Below, in pieces: positions 55,063-64,000 of a stretch of 64,000 bases of DNA. This stretch comes from Tetracladium setigerum (Eukaryota > Ascomycota > Leotiomycetes > Helotiales), in the NCBI GenBank assembly GCA_031472005.1, contig PZJY01000001.1, forward strand, positions 1,798,001 to 1,862,000, given 5' to 3'. The notes under the pieces were generated by a model. It had not been told where the DNA came from and searched no databases. It worked only from the letters and a program-made list of their open reading frames with translations. The stretch's first letter is position 1, and each line of letters opens with the position of its first letter. A program made the position numbers and the translations under genes.

Positions 55063-57791
55063 TCATTCCAACCCCCAAAACCCCATTTCCTGTTGCAGAG
55101 CTCGCTTCGCAATCCTATCATTCTCCGTCGACTGCTTCGCCCATTCAGCATTCGGATAATCATTAGAATACGGTATTCGGAAAATATCCGTAAATTCCAC
55201 TGGTGGTGTTGCCGTATTCAACACTGGCTCTACTGTCGTACTTGAACCACACGTATGCTATTTTTGTTCTAGTCAACACCCATCACAGAAAATTATCAAC
55301 GGTCAGAAACCAAATATTAGAATTGCGTAGGAAAGACAGAAGACAAACCTGGTTAAACACATCCAACGACAAGAAACTCTCTTCACACCCAGAGCAAATG
55401 AATTCCGAAGGCCTCTCGTCATAGGAGGAGTCTGCGTTGCAAACTGCGGAAGCATTTTTGTGCTGTTTCAATCCACCGTGTTAGCGGTATGATACAGGAT
55501 TTGAAGTTTGGTGACTCTTTGAAACTTACGTGGGTTAAATCCCTGGCCTCCGTGAATCGCATTTGGCATACACCGCATTTGTATGGCTGTCTTGCTTGCT
55601 CCGCTGTTGCCATGGGCACGGGTTGCATCGGTTTCTCCCCAGGGGTTTGGTTGATTGGAGTGTTGTTCTTATGACTCTGGAAATTATTTGCGTGTCCGTC
55701 TTCTTCAATAGATTGAAGAACTTGGTTGCCGGGCGTGGAAGCTAATCGAGGCGACTCCGTGGCTTTAGTAAATGAGGTTTGAAATGGCTGCTTTGAGATA
55801 TGGTTCAGTAAAGCGAGAGAGGGGAAATGCGTTGCGATGGGGCGGCCTGCAGAATGATATTCGATATTTGGTAGCTGAGCAGCATTACTAGCTGCCTCAT
55901 CTTCTTCATCCCCTACTCCTAACGTAGGCCAATTTTCCTGCTCCGAAGTCATTACAGGCTCGGGCTCTGGCGACGTAGATCCATATTCGCTCGCGGTTGC
56001 TACCCCATTGTTAAAAATCCTTCTTCGCTTTGATGAATTCTTGCCCCATTGAAAGTTCTGACTCCAGGCATTTTCTAATCCTGCTACCCGCTTGCGCTTG
56101 TCTATGGGAAGATTTAGTGGTACCATGGACGAAGTCAACGAACCAGAAGAACTAGGCGAATCTGGTTCAGGCGACGACAAGGCGGCTTGGAGAAGTTCCT
56201 CGGGGTTTTTAATCGGTGGAAATAGATCCATATTTAAGGGAGGGATTTCCACTCTGATGATTGACTTTTTGAAGGTTGTGGGCGTAACAGGGTTTTCCCC
56301 TCGCGAGCCTTTGTCATCTCCTACAGGACGAACCTCTGATATAAATGAGGGATTTGTTGTATCCTGCTCTGCAACAGTTGGAGGCTTCTCCAGTTGTTTG
56401 GATGTTTTTGGAGCCACATTCCGAAGCGATTTTGATGGGCTTGGAGCCAGAGTCCGAAGCAGTTTGGATGATTTCAGTGTGACTGAAGAAGTAACGTTCG
56501 TTTCTACTCGTCCCGAATATGCAGTCCTCTGGAGAGGAAGAATAGGATCGCTTCTTGTTCGAGGTAAAGATGATGCATACGGCGACATATGTATCTGGGG
56601 ATTATTTTTATCGACTATTCTGGCTAAATGCAATGCTTGCTGCAGAGGAACCTCGAATTGCTTTGACCACGGTGAACTTGTTGAAGACATAGGTTCCTCA
56701 TTTGTCGGTCTCACAATTGTTGGCAAGAGCGGCAAATCATCGATTGATATTGGACAATCCTTCGTCCCAACGAGTTACACAGCTCTATGGACAGAAGTGT
56801 CTTCTGATGTTTTCGCTTGTGGTAATCCAATTGAAGTATTTTGCAGGAGAGTAGGCTTAGGATTTGTTCTCTCCATGGAGAACACATCGGCTCTCATCTT
56901 CTTTGACGCGGCCTCTAAGACCGTCAACTTGGTCTTCAAGCCTTTTACATCTCTATGTATCCCATGCACAATACTTGCCATGTTGCTACGGTTGTGCATC
57001 TCTTGCACCAACATCGTCCTCGTGGCACCGAACTCTTTCCTTAGTGAGTTGCTTTCTTCGACCCGCTGTCGACCATCGCTCTCTACCAGATCGACAAGGC
57101 GCATTATGTCGTTACTTAATGTCTCTTGTGGGGAGTCAGCAGGTCGCTTACTTGCGGCCGAGGAAGCCTCTTTTTCCACAATATCCATCCTCTTTTCCAA
57201 GCTGGCTAGACCTGTGCTGATTCCTTGAATGACCGAAGAGGCAAAATGATCGTGGCGCTCCTGCTCAGAGGCTTGCTGGGCTCGCACCCCCTCCATGAAT
57301 TCCTTCATGTTTTGCATGGTCTTCTCCATTCGGTCCACCACACCACTGACGCGATCGATAACTTGTCGGTGACCTTTGATCTCTTTCTTTGCCCATGCCT
57401 CAAAAGCAGAGGGTTCAGCAACGGGATCAGGATTGATCAATTTTGCATTTACAGTCGGCGGACTCGGTACAACAACCCTTTTCCTAAGCGTTGAAGGTTG
57501 AACGCTCATAGACTTTGATTTACCAAATGCTATGCTGGAGGCTCTGTTTTTTGATTTTTTGGAGGCGGCATCTGCTGCTTCAAGAATAAAGGTGTTCTTG
57601 ATGGAGATGTTGGCTTTCTGCTTAGTACCTGCGACGATTGTGGTGATTTCCGAAAGGCGCAGTAGATATTGATTTCTAACATGCATTAGTAGGCTATTCC
57701 CAGAGAGAGGAAATTGAGGCAAGTGCTTTACTTTCTTAATAAGTGACCATAAGGAGCAGATTCGCACCGAATACCAAGAAAAGCTTGACAT
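55063..57791 (-). CDS. C2H2 zinc-finger protein with coiled coil, interrupted by one in-frame stop
   Basis: The minus strand reads as one frame from about 57791 to 55530, then splices 55463-55529 and 55258-55348 to end at 55063. The first part is a basic, helical, coiled-coil-like region (AFEAWAKKEIKGHRQVIDRV, MEKTMQNMKEFMEGVRAQQ). The second is Ser/Pro/Glu-rich and disordered with KKRR-like nuclear signals (GKNSSKRRRIFNNG). The end carries a C2H2 finger, YKCGVCQMRFTEARDLTHHKN, and a second Cys/His group, FICSGCEESFLSLDVFNQHTC. One TAA at 56775-56777 lies in frame in the middle (SVHRAV-stop-LVGTKDC). It could be a CAA to TAA change, a sequence error, or be skipped by a weak 84-nt intron (gtgtaa to gag at about 56697). 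The exact start is unsure. Probably a nuclear DNA-binding protein. Confidence 0.6.
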
Positions 57792-57800
57792 GATTTGCAA

Positions 57801-58480
57801 TTCAGATTTTGAAGTAAGCTATGAGATTATTCCATCAGCCTGTATGTAGATTCATGGTGTGGCTATCAAATCTGTGGTCTGTCACGAGATGAACAGGAGG
57901 TGGAGCATACTAAGCATCATGATCACCCATCTTTGAAGCTCTCACATCGCCGGATCCTACGAAACCATGCCCAAAGGACAAAATGGGATACACAGGACTA
58001 TAATAATTCATACCTACCACGTTCCACGCATTCCTGAACTGGCCCAGTTCCTTGGAACATTTATTACAAAAGCAAGAGAGTGTCTCCTCCATCGTTACGA
58101 TGGGGCGGCCTCAACCTCCTGTCGAGTCAGTTCTTCGTGTCTCGAGATTTATCGGGGATAAGGAAGCTTGGAGGTGTTGGATGTGTGTTTGGGAGGTTGA
58201 GATGGATGTACAACGCGACTTTCAACCATTCTGCCGATGCATATGCCAAGGTATCATCACGTGCTCCCTATTCACAGCGAAATCGCACTACCTTAAGTTC
58301 TCAGAATGGTTTTGACTTATACGTGAACAAATAAGCAATTGTAAAACCCAGTCATAATATCTTTGTTCTATTTTTCACTAAAACACAACGATAGAGTTGT
58401 AAAAGCCACGCTAGAGATCAGTCCCGACTCTCTGGTTCTTCCGACCAACAGTTCCATACGCCCATATTTTCCCGATCCGT
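57801..58480. other. Intergenic, no gene recognised
   Basis: 680 bp between the zinc-finger locus start and the metacaspase end, both on the minus strand. Frames are short and unconvincing. Confidence 0.45.
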
Positions 58481-60362
58481 CTACATGATAAAAAGCAAAT
58501 CCGTATCGATAGGGTGGCTAGAGCTCAATTGTGGCTTCTGGGTGTACTTGGTAGCTAGGACTTCACGGATGGAATTGAGCAATTGAACATAACTCTGTTG
58601 TGGGTTTTGTCTCATGGCGCCAATGAAGGCCCAGGACATCGCGCCGGTAGCTTGCGAATTGATGGTTGCATCGGCACTTTGAATGCTAAATTAGCAGACT
58701 TTCCTCAGATATCTCGACAGAGAATACTCACGATGTTTGATCATCCTTACTCCCGGACCACATGATCACATCTGCTGGAGAGGTTTTGGTGGCAACAGTC
58801 TTCTCACGAGCATCGCCGCTAATGGAAGCCTGCTTGAAAAAGTTGAAGACATGAGAGGCAGCTCCACCATAATCACCTTGGTTCGCCGATGTGAAGACAT
58901 TCAGAAGACCTTCTCCAGCTTCCTTTGCAAGATTAGGCTCCTTGATCACACCAGCTGTTGAATACATGTAAGGCAAATCAAGGGCAGATCCAGAGTGACA
59001 GGAGTCAAAAATGCAGGTCAGTCTAACGCCAGATTGGAGTGGGTTGACGAGAATCATGTGCATGTCATCATCCAGAATGTGGCCAGCCTCTTTGTAGTCG
59101 ACGGGGTAGATGACTTCGTCCATGCCATCATCTTCATCACCGTTCTTGTCCTCTGTTGATCCTCCATGTCCAGAATAGTGGAAGAAGAGGGAGTCATTAG
59201 GCTGTGCGCCATCGACAAGCCATTGCATTGCTCGGAGGATGTTGTGTCTTGTTGGTTGACTGTTTGAGTCCTGAGCGTCATCGGTCAGAATGACCATGTC
59301 TCTGCGCAAGTAGCCAAACTTCTCGACCAAGTAGCTGCTAACATTATGAACATCGTTAACTTTGAGAAAAGTTAGCATGTGTCCCGCGAGCTGTGTTGTT
59401 AAGTTTTGGATCCTTGTTTCTATCCCCAGAATCTCTTGTGCCTTAAAATTTCCAGGTCCAACATGGACAAAACATCAGAGTGGGTTTAAAACATACTGCA
59501 TCCATTGAGCTGGCCGGATTGACCGAAATAGTTAATTCCGATAAGAAGTGCCTTTCTTCTGCCAGTGCAGTTTGAATATGAGTAGGCGTACTCAGCTGGC
59601 GCCCCGTGACCAAATCTGAAAGGCGAGATGATTAGCATTGGGCATGATAGACGGGCACATCGACTTCTCACTGGACCTGTCCTTGTGGAGGTGCGTGTGG
59701 TGCTAAACAATACAATTAGTGATAGGCAGTCAAGCGAAAGCTGTCTACCTACTTGCATAGCCCTGCTCACGATTGTCATAGCCCTGGCCACGATTGTCAT
59801 AGCTCTGACCGCGATTGTCATAGTTATCGTATTGTTGGGATTGAGTTTCTCCTGTTAGTAAGAGGTTAGGGACTGCTATATTCTTTGTTTTTGGTAAACT
59901 TGCCGCCACTTGATCCACGACCCATCCGCGATGCGGCAGCTCCTATGACTTTTGAAGGTCAGTAAACTCCCTTGGAAGATATACGGGTAGCTACCTCCAC
60001 CAAGAAGGCCTCCTCCAATTCCACCAAGAAGACTGCTGCCGAAGCCTCCGCTTTCGCTTTCACCGCCCTCGTAGCCTCTGCTGGCGGACTCTTGCTCGTA
60101 ACCTCCACCGGAGTATCCGCGTTGCTAATAAAGCTGAGCATGCGTCTTGAGAAAAGATATAACATCGATCTTAGCATACCTCGGAGCTTTCATAGTCATA
60201 ACGAGGTCTGTGCTCTTCTTCTTCTTCCTCGTGCTCAGAGCTTCCCGACGAGCTGCTACTTTCCTCTTCCTCCTCCTCCTGCTATCGCAAGTCAGTTCTT
60301 CGACCTGGGTGCTTCAAGCACAGATTCCATACCTCGTATCTATCTTCTTCGTAGTCGGACAT
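58481..60362 (-). CDS. Metacaspase (type I, Yca1/CasA-like)
   Basis: Nine exons (60362-60333, 60281-60180, 60124-59995, 59942-59904, 59851-59753, 59702-59672, 59615-59497, 59359-58732, 58685-58481) give 460 residues in frame. The N-terminus is low-complexity: acidic, then Gly/Ser, then Gln/Tyr/Asn-rich with SYDNRGQGYDNREQGY repeats, the prion-like prodomain of type I fungal metacaspases. The catalytic domain starts near RRKALLIGINYFGQ. The dyad is His248 (HYSGHGG) and Cys304 (IFDSCHSG). These are calcium-dependent Arg/Lys-specific cysteine proteases linked to stress survival, protein aggregate clearance and cell death. Exon 6 is only 31 nt. The intron after exon 4 has a GC donor (gcaagt). Confidence 0.94.
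59757..59822 (-). repeat. 21-bp coding minisatellite, three copies
   Basis: Three imperfect copies of a 21-bp unit encode (Q)[SG]YDNRG/E in the metacaspase prodomain. Copy number could vary between strains. Confidence 0.8.
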
Positions 60363-61135
60363 GGTACGTTGTTGCAACTTGGAAAAGAGGTTTGAAGGCG
60401 CTGGAACTTGTGACAGGAAAATAAGTGTTATGGCACTTGCTTGCTTGGTGCAATGTAACGTCAAGAGAAAAGAGAGGGAAAGAGCTAGCTGTAGCTGTTT
60501 TTTATCTTGTTTGAGCGGTGGCAACTGCGGTCGTCTGTTCATTCACCCCACTAAGAGCAAAGTGAACACAAGATGCCTGGATAGCGGGGGAATTTGTGCC
60601 TTTTGAGCTGAAGTTCAGCTCTGCATGCTCGCTTGACGTGCATCGATTCGTGGACCTGCCTGCATATGCATCTATCTATCTCACCAGCACAGCACAGCAC
60701 AGTATTGGCAAACCGGCACTGGCAAACCGAGCGCTTGCTTGGCCGTCGGTTTGTCGTTTTCTTTTTTCGGAGTAATCAAGAAAACGAAGATATACTTTTG
60801 CATGTACTCACTTTTCGTTGAGAACCTCGAGAGTAATGTGATGTTTGGGTGGAGAGCTTCGGGATGCGTCCAGACTCCGTGTGGCTTGTGAAGAAGGAGG
60901 GAGAGAGCCCCGGACAACAACAACAATAGGTCTCGGCTGAGGCTTTAAAGGAGCCAATTAGACGCAACTTCAGCCTTGTGTGGCAAGCATCTCTAAATCT
61001 CGAGTCCTCAGCCTTGCATTCCCTCCCTTTGGCGGGGATTAAATTTCAGGACCGAGTCTGCAACTTCCCAAAGTCCTCCCAGCCTTCCTTGGTCAAAACA
61101 ACATCAACCACCAACCCCCCTCACACTCTCGCAGG
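60363..61135. other. Divergent promoter region, metacaspase and Rex1
   Basis: 773 bp. A short agcac repeat (cagcacagcacagcacagt) lies near 60690. The 100 bp before Rex1 are C-rich. No gene is recognised. Confidence 0.5.
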
Positions 61136-63528
61136 ATGACTTCCCAGACTAATGACAGCCCGTCTAATCCACGTCCTCAACACTCAATCGCAGAGGAGGC
61201 CAAGGGAACGAAGCGCAAACACCACGAGTCGTCCATGGACTCTCCAACTACCGATATGGGCACAATACTTTCCAAGCTCCCCCAGCCAGAGCTGCCCGCA
61301 TTCAATTTGACTTCCTCCACCCGTCAAGGAGATGTTCAATCGCCAAGCAAGGAGGAGGTAAAGAGAAGCTCAGCAGAATGGCAGACGGTAGAGAACGGTC
61401 GTGCACGAAAGAAGGCGAAGAAGATTCCCCAGCCGCAATCCAACAACTATCCCGCCATTGACTTCACGGAAAAGTCCAGACTGGCGTCCCAAATCAAGAT
61501 AAGCGATTTACAGAACCTAGTTCTTTATATCTTGACGGATGCCTCCGCGCCGCAATTCGTCTCGATTCGACACCGATCAGAAATCAGAAAAGTCGTAGTC
61601 TTGATGGTTCCAGGTTTGGAAAAGTGCGACTTCTTCCCCGAGAGAAAGGATGAAAAGCCAAAACGCGATCAGCACGGGCAGCTCTCTCCAGATCAATACT
61701 ATCCCGTCAAGATGCGCAAGGACGCCCTGCCCGATAATCTCGAGGCTTTCGCAGACATGTTTCCCCACCTGTGGCCCGTTAGAACACCAGGGGACGACCG
61801 ATTTGCAAAGATGCACTCTCCCTTACACGCCATGCTCACAGCTCCCACCGAGAGAGCAAAGGAGGATAAAAAGTGGTCCAAAAGTAAGGGGTCCGCTCAA
61901 CCAGCAAAGGAGCCAAAGGGTTGGCAAAATGTACGAACCCCGATTTCTGAGTTCATTCATACACCAGAAGACCTCCTCGAAAATGAATACACCCTCCATC
62001 CGGCTGCGTATGATCTCGAAGAGGAGAGGTCAGCTCTTGCAGATCACCGGGTCTCAAATGGAGTATCAACAGCAGATGGTTGGGTAGATACTAAGGTCAG
62101 TCATTTTGATGATGGAACTCCGCCTGAGAAGGAGATACAATCAGGTAGTCTGACAGCAGGCCGCGAGGTCCTCGCGATGGATTGTGAAATGTGCATGACT
62201 GGAGAAAACGAATTTTCTCTTACCCGCATTAGCATTGTTGGTTGGGATGGGTCTGTGGTAATGGATGAGCTGGTTAAGCCTGACAAGCCTATTACGGACT
62301 ATGTTACTCAGTAAGTGTCCTCCACCAAAGCTGGGTATTTATGTTGACTTTCTTGTCCAGATACTCAGGTATCACTGAAGCTATGATTGCGCCAGTTACG
62401 ACAACTTTGAAGGACATCCAACTAAAACTGATCGAACTCCTCGGGCCCCACAGCATTCTCATCGGCCACTCGTTAAACTCAGATCTCACAGCCCTCAAAA
62501 TTACACATCCATTCATCATCGATACGGCACTCATTTTTCCTCATCCGCGTGGTCCTCCGCTCAAGTCCTCCTTAAAATATCTCGCACAAAAATATCTGAA
62601 TCGTCAAATTCAAAAGGGGCATGGGAGCACTGGACCAGGCGCAGGTCATGATTCAATTGAAGATGCGCGAACATGTTTAGATCTTGTGAAGCAAAAGTGT
62701 GAGAAGGGAAAGGAGTGGGGCATGGGTGATTCGCAAGGAGAGAACATATTCAAGAGAGTCTCCAGAGCAGGTGTTAAATACAAGAACCAAGGAGGATCGG
62801 CAATCCCAAGCCCTATGAACGCAAAAACCAGTACAGCTGTCGATTGGGGTGAACCAAAAAAGGGACCAGGTGGAGGTGCATCGTTTTCGATTGGATGTCA
62901 CAGTGACGAAGAGATCAAGAAAGGTGTCATCCGTGCTGTGAAAGGGGATTCTGATGGAATTGAGATTCCTGGTGGTGGCGTTGACTTCGTGTGGGCTAGG
63001 TTTAGGGAGTTGGAAGCTATGAAGGGATGGTGGAATAACAACAAGCTTCGAAATGAGGAGGCCGCTGCGGCACCAATTTTGCCAGTCGAGTCATCTGATA
63101 ATCCAGAACCTGGGCCAGCCAAGGTCGAGAATCCATTGGACTCGGTTGTCAAGTCAGGAGAGGAAGCTGGTACAACAGAGGTAAAATTCGAAGTAGAGGC
63201 TGATTCAACGGCCGCAACTTCAAGCACCGCATTACCACCGCCTGAAGTTACATCAGTTCCTATACAAACCGCCATTGCGAATCTTACCAAACACATTACC
63301 GAGGTACATGCGTCCTTGCCACCATGTACAGCGTTTATAGTCTACAGCGGCTCGGGCGACCCGCGAGAGATGTCCCGTTATCAGAGCATGCAACAACAAT
63401 TCAAGCGAGAATATAAGGTCAGAAAGTGGGATGATTTGACTGTAAAATGGACGGATGACGAAGAGCAGGCTTTGAAGAGAGCTGTTGCTATTGCGAGGAA
63501 TGGAATAGGTTTTATTACTGTTAAGTGA
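61136..63528 (+). CDS. REX1: RNA exonuclease Rex1 (DEDDh family)
   Basis: Two exons (intron 62311-62360) give 780 residues. The N-terminal 110 residues are charged and disordered with nuclear-type basic patches (RARKKAKK). The exonuclease domain carries the DEDDh residues: D349 and E351 (AMDCEMCMTG), the second Asp in GHSLNSDLTAL, and His/Asp in GHDSIEDARTCLDL. Rex1 trims 3' ends of 5S rRNA, tRNA and other small RNAs in the nucleus. The C-terminal 250 residues (Glu/Ala/Pro-rich linker, then a short globular end) are longer than in yeast Rex1 but common in filamentous fungi. Confidence 0.93.
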
Positions 63529-64000
63529 TGAAGCTCGATGTCAGAAAGGTGACTGAAGGCCTTATGAAGGGGGATGACCTGTAAGCTTTGTCTAGCATTA
63601 GAATATAGAGGTTAGGACACAGCCATGAATACGAATATGTTGCATCGTGGTGCTAGTCGCACTATAAACCCCGAAAGGCATTGGGAGGCACAGAGAGGAT
63701 ATTGCTTGGCATTTTCTCCATTGGATGTACCAGAAGCGAGTGCTTAGCCGCATTCGCTTTGTGCTTGCAACTCCACTCGCCAAATCTTCCACCCCCGTTG
63801 AACGTCAAGTCAAAAGATGTAGAATGAAGAATCTTGAATTCATTGCATCAGATCTTAAATATCAACTCATTTCTCTTCAATTTCAGCCCGTATGCTCTCT
63901 CAAACCTGGATTCTAAGAACTTCTTCGTCACCGTGGTCGCCTAATGAAGGCATCCTCTTTTCCCACACACAGCACGTACTTGATCATACTCCATCCATCT
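63529..64000. other. Right-edge region, no gene assigned
   Basis: 472 bp after the Rex1 stop. A minus-strand frame without its own ATG runs from about 63840 to a stop at 63662-63664 (ending MPSNILSVPPNAFRGL) and could be the last exon of a gene starting beyond the window, but no supporting motif is seen. Confidence 0.3.

Noticed and set aside
1..64000. CRISPR arrays, operons and ribosome binding sites
   Set aside because: The window is eukaryotic nuclear DNA; no regularly spaced repeats were seen and such features are not expected.

Overview
The window reads as nuclear DNA of a filamentous ascomycete (Pezizomycotina). The signs are many short spliceosomal introns of about 45-150 nt with GTRNGT donors, and fungal-type genes: a cellobiose dehydrogenase with a CBM1 tail, a metacaspase with a low-complexity N-terminus, Cgr1, a fungal Lec1/PX protein and MFS sugar porters. 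Gene order and protein character suggest a leotiomycete-like species; that placement is inference. All exon structures were worked out by eye from splice signals, phase and family similarity.

Layout. 0-8 kb: the 5' end of a gene leaving the left edge, a PX/DUF3818 (Lec1-like) gene and an F-box protein. 8-15.3 kb: a small carbohydrate cluster with a secreted alginate-lyase-fold enzyme, a signal-less beta-helix glycosidase and a divergently transcribed sugar transporter, with a promoter rich in CreA-type sites. 15.3-21.7 kb: a gene-poor, AT-richer island with an unrecognised multi-exon gene whose 3' part is decayed by stops and a frameshift, plus a tRNA-Arg(UCG). 21.7-28.3 kb: cellobiose dehydrogenase and the succinate dehydrogenase flavoprotein. 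28.8-35 kb: a GRF zinc-finger protein, alpha-tubulin, a coiled-coil membrane protein and Cgr1. 36-48.3 kb: a mitochondrial ornithine carrier, a TspO-family protein, a complete Tc1/mariner-like transposon, an Ars2/SERRATE homologue and a second MFS sugar transporter. 48.8-63.5 kb: a SET-MYND protein, the divergent pair RPT1 (proteasome ATPase) and CCT4 (chaperonin), a C2H2 zinc-finger locus, metacaspase and the RNA exonuclease Rex1.

Most genes are unrelated housekeeping functions. Two arrangements suggest shared function: the polysaccharide cluster at 8.0-15.25 kb, and the proteostasis pair RPT1/CCT4 on one 320-bp promoter.

The most useful warning for a reader: four neighbouring genes between 37 and 48 kb (ornithine carrier, TspO, Ars2, MFS transporter) each need exactly one extra base, at or beside a short homopolymer, to restore their conserved frame. 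This looks more like base-calling error than four independent mutations. By contrast the locus at 15.6-17.7 kb carries seven in-frame stops and looks truly decayed. No clearly undescribed system was found.
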